Positions 43,840 to 51,495 of a stretch of DNA of 64,000 bases are shown here, piece by piece. A model generated the notes under the pieces. The model saw only the letters and a list, made by a program, of their open reading frames with translations, ran no database searches and was not told the origin of the DNA. Position 1 is the stretch's first letter. The number at the start of each line of letters is the position of its first letter. The stretch covers positions 2,278,501 through 2,342,500 of the forward strand of contig NZ_FXAK01000007.1 in assembly GCF_900177515.1 (NCBI RefSeq). The letters run 5' to 3'. This DNA is from Azospirillum oryzae (GTDB lineage: Bacteria > Pseudomonadota > Alphaproteobacteria > Azospirillales > Azospirillaceae). A program made the position numbers and the translations under genes.

Positions 43840-43942
43840 CGTCCGGCGGATGCCCATACGGGGTCCGCCATCAACCCGCCCCAAGAGGACCGACCGATGC
43901 CGTGGTCCTCGACGGCCGTATCGCTCTTTCGGAGGATATGTC
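43840..43942 (+). promoter_or_regulatory. ROSE-type RNA thermometer in the Hsp20 leader
   Basis: The 3'-terminal hairpin is exact: A43920-U-C / (bulged G43923) / C-U-C pairs with G43932-A-G-G-A-U, loop UUUCG, burying the Shine-Dalgarno sequence GGAGGA. The UCGCU motif with a bulged G opposite the SD is the defining feature of ROSE elements, which melt on heat shock to allow translation. Upstream GC-rich stems in the leader fit the multi-hairpin ROSE layout. Confidence 0.75.
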
Positions 43943-44419
43943 ATGCGTAGCTACGACCTTTCGCCGCTGTTCCGTTCCACCGTCGGTTTCGACCGCCTGT
44001 CGCGTCTGCTGGAGACCGCGACCACCGGTGACGAGGCGGCATCCTATCCGCCCTACAACATCGAAAAGCTGAGCGAGGATTCGTATCGGATCACCATGGC
44101 CGTCGCCGGCTTTGGGATCGACGACCTCAACATCGTCGCTCACCAGAACTCGTTGACCGTCACGGGTAAAGCTAAGAAGGACGAGCCGACCGGCCAATTC
44201 CTCTACCGGGGTATCGCCGGGCGCGCGTTCGAGCGCCGCTTTCAGCTGGCCGATTTCATCAAGGTGACCGACGCGTCTCTTCAGAATGGCCTTCTGCACA
44301 TCGAGCTGGCGCGCGAGGTACCCGAAGCGATGAAGCCGCGGAGCATCCCGATCGTCACCGCCGCCGGCAGCGACGCGGTGGAGGTCGAGACGCCCGCCCT
44401 GACCCAGCAGGCGGCCTGA
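43943..44419 (+). CDS. Small heat shock protein Hsp20 (IbpA-like)
   Basis: Class A-type alpha-crystallin chaperone (158 aa) that holds unfolding proteins. MRSYDLSPLFRSTVGFDRLSRLLE is the usual N-terminus, the alpha-crystallin domain (about 33-130) includes PPYNIEKLSEDSYRITMAVAGFGIDDLNI and GIAGRAFERRFQLAD, and the conserved tail motif has PRSIPI (IxI). Control appears to be at two levels: a sigma-32-like promoter and the ROSE thermometer in the leader. A terminator follows. Confidence 0.95.
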   Translation: MRSYDLSPLFRSTVGFDRLSRLLETATTGDEAASYPPYNIEKLSEDSYRITMAVAGFGIDDLNIVAHQNSLTVTGKAKKDEPTGQFLYRGIAGRAFERRFQLADFIKVTDASLQNGLLHIELAREVPEAMKPRSIPIVTAAGSDAVEVETPALTQQAA

Positions 44420-44458
44420 CGCCTGACGCGGTCCGTCCGCGCATGATGCGGACATGAG

Positions 44459-44496
44459 AACGGCGCCTCGGACCATCCGGGGCGCCGTTTCCTTTG
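44459..44496 (+). terminator. Terminator after the Hsp20 gene
   Basis: Stem AACGGCGCC/GGCGCCGTT extended by an inner TCGGA/TCCG pairing, followed by TCCTTT. Confidence 0.8.
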
Positions 44497-44517
44497 CCGG
44501 CAATTCGGACTTCGGAC

Positions 44518-45180
44518 TCAGGCGCGCGGAAAGCTGTCCGGCGGCGCCAGCACCCACTCCGCATAACCCGCCCGCATCAGCTCATAGGCGGCGACCAGCC
44601 CGGCCGCCCCGGCATAGGCGGTGACCAGCACCTGCTCCGGCGACACCTGCGCCCCGAATCCGATCAGCAGAGCCCCCAGGAACGGCCCGCCCAGCAGGAA
44701 TGCCGCCAGCCACAACGGCTCGGCCGAGAGCCAGGCGCCGAGCACCGCGCGGGTCCGCTGCGACAGGCGCAGCAGCCCGCCGGCCTTCGCATCGAGCGCC
44801 TCCAGGCTGCCGGCGCGCAGTTCCGCCAGCCGCCGGCCGTCGGCGTCGATGAAGACGACCTCCACCTTCATGCCGTGACGGCGGACCGAGGCCTGCACCG
44901 AGTCGCCGAGCCGCGTCTCCAGCAGGATCGTGTTGCCGCCCAGCGCCGGCAGCGCATCGCGCACCTCCTCCGGCGGCTCGCCCCATTCGCGCAGGGCGTC
45001 CAGAATGACACGGGGATCGTCGCAGGGGATCGCATCCATATGAATCACCCGCCCCTGCGGCGCCATCACCTTCAGGATCAGCACCTGCTCCGCCGGGTCG
45101 TGCGTGCCTTCCACCCGCAGACCACCCTCGGCGACATAGGAGAATCGCAAACATCCATCACGGCGGCTGAGCGTGTTCAT
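44518..45180 (-). CDS. Hypothetical protein with C-terminal membrane hairpin
   Basis: A 220-residue protein without a recognised family. The N-terminal about 145 residues are soluble and beta-rich (GCLRFSYVAEGGLRVEGTHDP, VLILKVMAPQGRVIHMDAIPCDDP, VEVVFIDADGRRLAELRAG). Two hydrophobic helices follow: WLAAFLLGGPFLGALLIGFGA and VLVTAYAGAAGLVAAYELMRAG. GGAGGGG precedes the ATG. It stands alone between the Hsp20 terminator and tRNA-Ser. It is probably anchored in the inner membrane with a cytoplasmic head; the function is unknown. Confidence 0.68.
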   Translation of the reverse strand: MNTLSRRDGCLRFSYVAEGGLRVEGTHDPAEQVLILKVMAPQGRVIHMDAIPCDDPRVILDALREWGEPPEEVRDALPALGGNTILLETRLGDSVQASVRRHGMKVEVVFIDADGRRLAELRAGSLEALDAKAGGLLRLSQRTRAVLGAWLSAEPLWLAAFLLGGPFLGALLIGFGAQVSPEQVLVTAYAGAAGLVAAYELMRAGYAEWVLAPPDSFPRA

Positions 45181-45410
45181 GGCGGCACCCCTCCGGTCGC
45201 ACCCCTGGCGGATCGCACCAAAGGGATCTTGAGCGTTGGTTATCTGGGCGTTGGCGTCGACATGACCAACAAACCAGCCGGGGGAACGGCCATCGCGGCG
45301 GCGCGGCGAAAAAGGGGAAACCCGACCGGCCGAGGCGGCATCGGGACAAGAAAAAAGCGCCTAGCCGATCCGGCTGGCGCTTCCAATTTTCTCTCTCCTG
45401 GGAGAGAGTG

Positions 45411-45500
45411 GCGGATGGGGGGAGATTCGAACTCCCGATACCCGTGAGGGTATGCCGCATTTCGAGTGCGGTGCATTCAACCGCTCTGCCACCCATCCGC
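45411..45500 (-). tRNA. tRNA-Ser (CGA)
   Basis: A 90-nt minus-strand tRNA with a long variable arm (CATACCCTCACGGGTATC). The anticodon loop CTCGAAA gives CGA, and the acceptor GCGGATG pairs with CATCCGC. CCA does not appear to be encoded in standard form after it (CACT follows), unlike the other three tRNAs here. Confidence 0.93.
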
Positions 45501-45656
45501 TGCCCCGTTTGGCGGGGTGGGCGGAACCTATATAAACGCCTTCGGGCGTGCAAGCCTTTTTTGCAGAAAAATGCGAAGGTCTTGGCCCGCATCCCTGTTG
45601 ACTCTCAGCCCCTCCTGAGTATAGATCGTCGCTCCCATGAACGGGCTTGCGCATCG

Positions 45657-45687
45657 AACGGTGGGCGAGAAGCCCGCCGTTTGTTTT
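45657..45687 (+). promoter_or_regulatory. Attenuator-like hairpin in the rplU leader
   Basis: AACGGTGGGC (45657-45666) pairs with GCCCGCCGTT (45672-45681; one G-U) around GAGAA and is followed by TGTTTT. It is shaped like an intrinsic terminator but lies only 19 bp before the rplU ATG, suggesting attenuation or autoregulation of the r-protein operon. Confidence 0.55.
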
Positions 45688-45706
45688 GACATAGGCAGTG
45701 ACGACA

Positions 45707-46024
45707 ATGTTTGCAGTGATCCGCACCGGCGGCAAGCAGTACAAGGTCGCCAATGGCGACGTGATCCGTGTTGAGAAGCTCGAGGCCGATGCTGGCGCCT
45801 CCATCACGCTCGATGACGTGCTGATGGTCGGCGACGCAGGCAACACCACCATCGGCACCCCGACCGTGGCCGGCGCCTCGGTCGTCGCCGAGGTCGTCGC
45901 CCAGGACCGCGGCCCGAAGATCATCGTCTTCAAGAAGAAGCGCCGCCAGAACTATCGCCGCAAGAACGGCCACCGCCAGGACCTGACCGTCCTGCGCATC
46001 ACCGGCATCAACGGCGCGGCCTGA
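45707..46024 (+). CDS. rplU: 50S ribosomal protein bL21
   Basis: Ribosomal protein L21 (105 aa): MFAVIRTGGKQYKVANGDVIRVEKLEADAG and IIVFKKKRRQNYRRKNGHRQDLTVLRI are the two signature regions that contact 23S rRNA. ATG 45707 is the family start; a GTG 9 bases upstream is in frame but not used. rpmA follows 55 bp later, the common rplU-rpmA operon, here preceded by an attenuator-like hairpin. Confidence 0.98.
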   Translation: MFAVIRTGGKQYKVANGDVIRVEKLEADAGASITLDDVLMVGDAGNTTIGTPTVAGASVVAEVVAQDRGPKIIVFKKKRRQNYRRKNGHRQDLTVLRITGINGAA

Positions 46025-46079
46025 TCCGGGTCCTCCGGTCGGGCTTCCAGGCGCATCTTCAGTTTAGGAGCAACACCCC

Positions 46080-46367
46080 ATGGCACACAAAAAGGCAGGC
46101 GGCTCGTCCCGCAACGGCCGTGACTCCGCCGGTCGCCGTCTCGGCGTGAAGCGTTTCGGTGGCGAGAACGTCATCTCCGGCAACATCATCGTCCGTCAGC
46201 GTGGCACGAAGTTCCACCCGGGCGAGAATGTCGGCATCGGCCGCGACCACACCCTGTTCGCGATGGCCGACGGTCAGGTCTACTTCAAGCACAGCTCGAA
46301 CGGCCGTACCTTCGTGAACGTCGTTCCGGCCAACGACCAGGAAGTTCCGGCCGTCGCGGCCGAGTAA
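46080..46367 (+). CDS. rpmA: 50S ribosomal protein bL27
   Basis: Ribosomal protein L27 (95 aa), near the peptidyl-transferase centre. AHKKAGGSSRNGRDSAGRRLGVKRFGGE is the conserved flexible N-terminus, directly exposed after Met removal and without the cleavable Firmicutes extension. AGGAG lies ahead of the ATG. A terminator 54 bp after the stop separates it from obgE. Confidence 0.98.
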   Translation: MAHKKAGGSSRNGRDSAGRRLGVKRFGGENVISGNIIVRQRGTKFHPGENVGIGRDHTLFAMADGQVYFKHSSNGRTFVNVVPANDQEVPAVAAE

Positions 46368-46420
46368 CCTCTAAGGTCGTTGCGCGGCCTGTGTCGCAGG
46401 CCAGCACGCTTGTGGGATAG

Positions 46421-46460
46421 AATCGGGGGACCGGGCGACCGGCTCCCCGATTTTCGTTTT
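46421..46460 (+). terminator. Rho-independent terminator between rpmA and obgE
   Basis: AATCGGGGGA pairs with TCCCCGATT (one bulged G) around a CCGGGCGACCGG-type loop and runs into TTTCGTTTT. It ends rplU-rpmA, so obgE-proB likely has its own start or depends on read-through. Confidence 0.85.
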
Positions 46461-46516
46461 CAGTCCGGTGCCGTCCCTCCGCCGGTTTCCCTTCCGTTTA
46501 CGGGCAAGGTCCCCCG

Positions 46517-47794
46517 ATGAAGTTTCTCGATCAAGCCAAGGTCTTCCTGAAGAGCGGTGACGGCGGCCCCGGTGCCGTCGCGTTCCGGCGCGAGAAGTTC
46601 ATCGAGTTCGGCGGCCCGGACGGCGGCGACGGCGGTCGCGGCGGCGACGTGATCATCGAGGCGGCGGACGGCCTGAACACGCTGATTGACTACCGCTACA
46701 AGCAGCACTTCAAGGCGCAGCGCGGCCATCACGGCATGGGCAGCAACCGCAACGGCGCGCGCGGCGAGGATGTCGTCCTGCGCGTGCCGGTCGGAACCCA
46801 GATTCTCGACGAGAATCAGGAAACCGTGCTGTGCGACCTGACCGAGGCCGGCCAGCGTCGCGTCTTCCTGCGCGGCGGCGACGGCGGGCACGGCAACGCT
46901 CACTTCAAGACGCCGACCAACCGGGCTCCGCGCAAGTTCCACCCCGGCTGGCCGGGGCAGGAGCAGTGGGTGTGGCTGCGGCTGAAGCTGATCGCCGATG
47001 CCGGCCTTCTGGGGCTGCCCAATGCCGGCAAGTCGACCTTCCTGGCCGCCACCACGGCGGCCAAGCCGAAGATCGCCGACTACCCCTTCACCACGCTGGC
47101 CCCCAACCTGGGCGTCGTCCGCGCCGGTGACGAAGAGTTCGTCATCGCCGACATCCCCGGCCTGATCGAGGGCGCGCACGAGGGCCATGGGCTGGGTGAC
47201 CGTTTCCTCGGCCATGTCGAGCGCTCGCGCATCCTGCTGCACTTGATCGACGGCACGGCCGACGACGTCGTCGCCTCCTACCGCACGATCCGGAACGAGC
47301 TGGAGGCCTATGGCGGCAACCTCGCCGACAAGCCGGAGGTCATCGGGCTGAACAAGGCCGACGCCCTGCTGGACGAGGAGATCGAGGAGAAGAAGGCGGC
47401 GTTGGAGGAGGCTTCGGGCGCCGAGGTCATGGTGCTGTCCGGTGCCACCGGCCAGGGCGTGAAGCAGGTGCTGTACCGGCTGCTGACGGTCATCAAGGAG
47501 TCCAAGGCGGAAGAACCCGAGGTCATCCACGCCCCCGCGACCCGCTCCATTCCGCGCCCGCCGGTCGGCCAGAAGCTGCCCGACGACAGCGAGATGCAGT
47601 GGGACGACGAGACCGGCGAGTGGGTCGGCGGCGAGACCGAGGACTTCGAGGAGGACGACCTCGAAGAGGGCGTTCTCGAAGAGGGTGAGGAGTTGGAAGG
47701 CGACTCGGACGAAGTCCTTGACGCGGACGAGCCGGAGGACGAAGAGGACGGTTCGGACGACGATACGGACGGAATCTCCCGCCATGGCGCTTGA
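46517..47794 (+). CDS. obgE: GTPase ObgE/CgtA
   Basis: Essential ribosome-associated GTPase (425 aa) in late 50S assembly. The glycine-rich Obg domain (MKFLDQAKVFLKSGDGGPGAVAFRREKFIEFGGPDGGDGGRGGD, 1-158) is followed by a G domain with G1 GLPNAGKST, G3 DIPGLIEGA and G4 NKAD. The tail from about 335 to the end is strongly acidic (EDFEEDDLEEGVLEEGEELEG..), longer than in E. coli. Its last 11 bp overlap the proB start, so the two are coupled. Confidence 0.97.
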   Translation: MKFLDQAKVFLKSGDGGPGAVAFRREKFIEFGGPDGGDGGRGGDVIIEAADGLNTLIDYRYKQHFKAQRGHHGMGSNRNGARGEDVVLRVPVGTQILDENQETVLCDLTEAGQRRVFLRGGDGGHGNAHFKTPTNRAPRKFHPGWPGQEQWVWLRLKLIADAGLLGLPNAGKSTFLAATTAAKPKIADYPFTTLAPNLGVVRAGDEEFVIADIPGLIEGAHEGHGLGDRFLGHVERSRILLHLIDGTADDVVASYRTIRNELEAYGGNLADKPEVIGLNKADALLDEEIEEKKAALEEASGAEVMVLSGATGQGVKQVLYRLLTVIKESKAEEPEVIHAPATRSIPRPPVGQKLPDDSEMQWDDETGEWVGGETEDFEEDDLEEGVLEEGEELEGDSDEVLDADEPEDEEDGSDDDTDGISRHGA

Positions 47795-48923
47795 CGCCCC
47801 TACCCTTCTCGAATCCCGCCGGCTGGTCGTAAAGATCGGCTCGGCCCTTCTGGTCGATGGGGAAACCCGGCAAATCCGCCGGGACTGGCTCGACGCGCTG
47901 GCCGACGACGTCGCCGCCTGCCGCAAGCGCGGGCAGGAGGTGGTGATCGTCACCTCCGGCGCCGTCGCCTGCGGGCGCGAGCATCTCGGCCTCGTCGGCC
48001 GGGCGCTGAAGCTGGAGGAGAAGCAGGCGGCCGCCGCCACCGGCCAGATCCGCCTTGCCCACGCCTATCAGGAAACGCTGGCCCGCCATGACGTCACCGT
48101 CGCCCAGGTCCTGGTGACGCTGGAGGACACGGAGGAGCGTCGGCGCCACCTGAACGCCCGCAACACCATCGACACGCTGCTGAAGCTGGGCGCCGTTCCG
48201 GTCATCAACGAGAACGACACGGTCGCCACCGCGGAAATCCGCTTCGGCGACAACGACCGGCTGGCCGCCCGCGTGGCGCAGATGGTCAGCGCCGATACGC
48301 TGGTGCTGCTGTCGGACATCGACGGCCTCTACACCGCCGATCCGCGCAAGGATCCGGACGCCCGCCATATCCCCACCGTGCGTGAACTGACGCCGGAGAT
48401 CGAGGGCATGGCCGGCGAGCCGCCCCCCGGCTACAGCAGCGGCGGCATGGTGACCAAGATCGCCGCGGCGCGCGTGGCCCTGTCGGCCGGCTGCCGCATG
48501 GTCATCGCCAAGGGCAAGCGCATGAACCCGCTGGCGGCGCTGGAGCGGCGGCCGGAGGATGGCGGCGCGCTCTGCACCTGGTTCCTGCCGTCCGCCGAGC
48601 CGACCAGCGCCCGCAAGGCCTGGATCGCCGGCCATGTCAACGCCACCGGCGTGCTTGTGGTCGATGACGGCGCCATGCGCGCCCTGTCCCACGGTGCCAG
48701 CCTGCTGCCGGCCGGCGTCACCGCCGTGCAGGGCGACTTCGACCGCGGCGACGTGGTGATCGTCCGCACCCAGGAGGGGCGCGAGGTCGCCCGCGGCCTC
48801 GTCGCCTACAGCGCCGACGACGCCCGCAAGATCCTGCGCCACAGGAGCACCGAGATCCCGGAAATCCTGGGCTATCAGGGGCGCGACGAGATGATCCACC
48901 GCGACGATCTGGTGGTGCGGTGA
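47784..48923 (+). CDS. proB: Glutamate 5-kinase
   Basis: First enzyme of proline synthesis (379 aa): amino-acid kinase domain with VVKIGSALLV, VTSGAVACGREHLG, NENDTVATAEIRFGDNDRLAARVA and LLSDIDGLYTADPRKDPDA, then a C-terminal PUA domain (about 290-375). ATG 47784 lies inside the end of obgE. The partner proA is not next to it but on the opposite strand 9-11 kb away, which I read as the result of an inversion. A GTG-start HAD gene overlaps its stop (GTGA). Confidence 0.97.
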   Translation: MALDAPTLLESRRLVVKIGSALLVDGETRQIRRDWLDALADDVAACRKRGQEVVIVTSGAVACGREHLGLVGRALKLEEKQAAAATGQIRLAHAYQETLARHDVTVAQVLVTLEDTEERRRHLNARNTIDTLLKLGAVPVINENDTVATAEIRFGDNDRLAARVAQMVSADTLVLLSDIDGLYTADPRKDPDARHIPTVRELTPEIEGMAGEPPPGYSSGGMVTKIAAARVALSAGCRMVIAKGKRMNPLAALERRPEDGGALCTWFLPSAEPTSARKAWIAGHVNATGVLVVDDGAMRALSHGASLLPAGVTAVQGDFDRGDVVIVRTQEGREVARGLVAYSADDARKILRHRSTEIPEILGYQGRDEMIHRDDLVVR

Positions 48924-49573
48924 CCGGCATGATCCGCAGCCCGATCCGGGCCGTCCTGTGGGACATCGACGGCACGCTGATGGACAGCGAGCCCTGGCAC
49001 CAGCAGATCACCGTCGATGTCTGCCGCGGCTATGGCCATGAGTTGAGCGACGAGGATTGCCGGTCGATGCATGGCGTGGCGTTCCGCGAGATCTACGCCG
49101 CGCTTCACGCCCGCCGCCCCTTCCCCATCGACCTCCATGCCTGGGCCGACGAGATCAACGCGCAGTACGTCGCCCGCGTCGATCAGGTGCGCCCGCGCGA
49201 GGGCGCCTTCGCCCTGGTGGAGGCCTTTGCCGCCCGCGGGTTGGCGCAGGCCTGCGTGTCGAACGGCGGGCGTATGATCGTCGACGCCAACATGCGCGCG
49301 ATGTCGATCCCGCATTTCCGCTTCAGCATCGCCCGCGAGGACGTCGCCAACGGCAAGCCCCATCCGGAGCCCTACCTGCTGGCCGCGAAGATGCTGGGCT
49401 TGGCCCCGGAAGCCTGCGCGGTGATCGAGGACAGCCCCACCGGCGCCCGCAGCGCCAAGGCCGCCGGCATGCTGACCATCGCCTGGCCCCAGCACCCCGC
49501 CGTGGTCTTCGACACCGTCGACCATCTGGTGGAGGATCCGGGGTCGCTGGATTGGGATGCGCTTTGCGGGTGA
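48920..49573 (+). CDS. HAD-superfamily phosphatase
   Basis: A 217-residue haloacid-dehalogenase-like hydrolase, subfamily IA type: motif I WDIDGTLMDSEPWH (Asp nucleophile about residue 15), motif II ACVSNGG, motif III Lys in NGKPHPEPYLLAA, motif IV IEDSPTGARSAKAAGM. The helical cap lies between motifs I and II. The GTG start overlaps the proB stop by four bases, so it is co-translated with obgE-proB. The substrate may be a sugar phosphate or phosphoglycolate, which sequence alone cannot settle. Confidence 0.9.
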   Translation: MTGMIRSPIRAVLWDIDGTLMDSEPWHQQITVDVCRGYGHELSDEDCRSMHGVAFREIYAALHARRPFPIDLHAWADEINAQYVARVDQVRPREGAFALVEAFAARGLAQACVSNGGRMIVDANMRAMSIPHFRFSIAREDVANGKPHPEPYLLAAKMLGLAPEACAVIEDSPTGARSAKAAGMLTIAWPQHPAVVFDTVDHLVEDPGSLDWDALCG

Positions 49574-49595
49574 GGGATTTCTGCCGGAAACCCCA

Positions 49596-50174
49596 TCAAT
49601 CCAGCGTCCATTTTGCCATCTGCGGAAACGGCGCCAGCCCGTTGTTGCCCATATAGGCGAACATCCCCGCATAGCCGGTGAAGTCGGCCTGCGCCAGATT
49701 GATCAGGCCGAAATGGGTTCCCTGCTCGATCCAGGCCTGCATCGGGTGGGTGCCCTGATACTCCTTGTGCTGATAGGAGCCGGGAAAGAACAGGCATTCC
49801 TGCGGCAGACCCAGATGCTGGACCACGGCATAGGACCAGGCCTGCGACATGAACTCGCCCTGGCGGGCGGCACGGGTCAGGATCGGATCGGGGGTGCCGT
49901 CGCGCGCGGTCTGATCGGCGAGGATGGCGTCAATGTCCGTCTGCACGTCGCGGTTCAGCAGCGGCCAGTACCGGCGTGGCATGACGATGATGTGGCCGGC
50001 CTCGTGCAGCAGGTCGCCCGGTCCCTTCAGGGTCTCCGAATCGACATGGAGCGCGCCAGCACGGATGTTCACGCCGGGCAGAAAGCCGTCGCGCCCGCCC
50101 TCGCCATATTCCACCTGCATGCCGATCCCGCGCAGGAAGGCGACAATAGGGTCCAGCGCTTCGGGGTGATACAT
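49596..50174 (-). CDS. Hypothetical protein with HExxH motif
   Basis: A 192-residue protein without a recognised family. LLHEAGHIIV (HEAGH) near residue 75 is a typical zinc-metallopeptidase helix, and HVDSETLKGPGD precedes it; a third ligand may lie in the conserved WSYAVVQHLGLP region or among the acidic residues after it. It carries no signal peptide or membrane helix. GGAGAGG lies ahead of ATG 50174. It sits between the obgE-proB-HAD operon and the minus-strand yibQ, at the left boundary of the presumed inversion. A peptidase role is a guess from the motif. Confidence 0.65.
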   Translation of the reverse strand: MYHPEALDPIVAFLRGIGMQVEYGEGGRDGFLPGVNIRAGALHVDSETLKGPGDLLHEAGHIIVMPRRYWPLLNRDVQTDIDAILADQTARDGTPDPILTRAARQGEFMSQAWSYAVVQHLGLPQECLFFPGSYQHKEYQGTHPMQAWIEQGTHFGLINLAQADFTGYAGMFAYMGNNGLAPFPQMAKWTLD

Positions 50175-50310
50175 CCGCCCTCTCCACCAATTCGAAATTC
50201 GGTCGAGATATTCGCGCAACGGGCGCAATCAGGCAAGCCGCACACGGAAATCCACCCGATGCGCGTTGTCGCATCGGGCGGTCCCGTCGCAGCCCCTATT
50301 TCTGGGGCCG

Positions 50311-51480
50311 CTATTTCTGGATGTTGACCACCGCCGACACCGGGGCCAGCGCGATGCCGCGGTCGGCCAGCGAGGTCAGCCACAGATTGAGGCGCTCGAT
50401 CGTCGTCGGATAGGGAGAGGCGAAACCGACGGCCGCGCCGTTGGTCTTGGCCAGCTCCTCCAGTTCGTGCAGCTGGTCGTCGATGGCGCCGCGCGATAGA
50501 TCGCGGTCGATGACGCGGTCGCCCAGTGCGCGCGGCACGCCGGCCAGATTGGCGAGCGGCCCGGCCACGCTCTTCGGATTGACCCGCGAATCGACCAGCA
50601 GCAGGCCCCGCGCCTTCAGCGCGTCGATCACCGGCTGCATCGCCGCCGGGTTGGCGGTGAATTTGCTGCCGGTGGTGCTGGTGATGCCGACATAGCCGAC
50701 CGCCTTGCCCAGCGACCATTCCAGCCGTTCGACATTGCGGTCGGGGCCGAGCATGGTCAGCAGCGCGTTCGGACCGGGATCGTCACGCGGGTAGTTCAGC
50801 GGCTCCATCGGCACCGACAGCATCACCTCGTGACCCTTGGTGCGGGCCCGCTCGACCCAGTCGTCCAGCCGCTCGGCATAGGGCAGGAAGGCCAGGGTGA
50901 TGCCTGGCGGCAGCTTCGCCAGCGCATTGCCGGTGGTGACGCCGCTGAGTCCCAGGTCGGACATGACGATGGCGATGCGCGGCCGCTTGTCGGTGGCCGG
51001 GAAGGGCCGGGCATAGACCTGCCAGGGCTTGCGCCCATCCTGGGCGATGCGCGGCAGCGGACCGTTGCGGCTGTCCTCCACCAGCCCCGGCACCGGCGCC
51101 GGGGTCAGCGTCACCGCCGCCGCCGGAACGCCCGGCAAAGGCAGCGGGGCGGCGTCGGTGGGCAAAGGCGCCGCCGGTGCCGCAGCCTTGGGTTCCGGCA
51201 CCGGTGGCAGCGGCAGCGGAGCGACCGCCACCGTCGCCGCCGGAATCGACGCCTGCCAGGCCTCCCGCGTCGCCTCGCCGTTCAGCGCCAGCCAGCCGGC
51301 CAGCCCGCCGCCGGCAACCGCCACCAGGGCGACGGCAGCCAGCAGAGGCTTGGACAGCGGTTTGCGCGGCCGTCCCGCCGAATCGCCTCCATTGCGGCGG
51401 AAGCGGCGCAGCCAGCCGAGTCCGGGGCGCAGACCCCGGACATCGAACCGCAGACGACCCAGTAGGGCGGGAGCCTTCAC
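50311..51480 (-). CDS. Divergent polysaccharide deacetylase family protein (YibQ-like)
   Basis: A 389-residue protein with one N-terminal membrane anchor (PLLAAVALVAVAGGGLAGWLAL, about 45-66), a Pro/Ala/Val-rich linker (about 80-130) and a C-terminal divergent polysaccharide-deacetylase domain (IAIVMSDLGLSG, ITLAFLPYAERLDDWVERARTKGHEVMLSVPMEPLNYPRDDPGPNALL, YVGITSTTGSKF, LLLVDSRVNPKSVA). YibQ homologues lie with envC and ctpA in many proteobacteria and are linked to septal wall remodelling. The GTG start follows ctpA by 15 bp, and GGAG precedes it, so the two are in one operon. Confidence 0.88.
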   Translation of the reverse strand: MKAPALLGRLRFDVRGLRPGLGWLRRFRRNGGDSAGRPRKPLSKPLLAAVALVAVAGGGLAGWLALNGEATREAWQASIPAATVAVAPLPLPPVPEPKAAAPAAPLPTDAAPLPLPGVPAAAVTLTPAPVPGLVEDSRNGPLPRIAQDGRKPWQVYARPFPATDKRPRIAIVMSDLGLSGVTTGNALAKLPPGITLAFLPYAERLDDWVERARTKGHEVMLSVPMEPLNYPRDDPGPNALLTMLGPDRNVERLEWSLGKAVGYVGITSTTGSKFTANPAAMQPVIDALKARGLLLVDSRVNPKSVAGPLANLAGVPRALGDRVIDRDLSRGAIDDQLHELEELAKTNGAAVGFASPYPTTIERLNLWLTSLADRGIALAPVSAVVNIQK

Positions 51481-51495
51481 CGTCGGTTGCTCCGG

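Noticed and set aside
45391..45409. CTCTCTCC/GGAGAGAG palindrome as terminator of tRNA-Ser
   Set aside because: No T-run on the minus strand after the stem and only a two-base loop; left unassigned.
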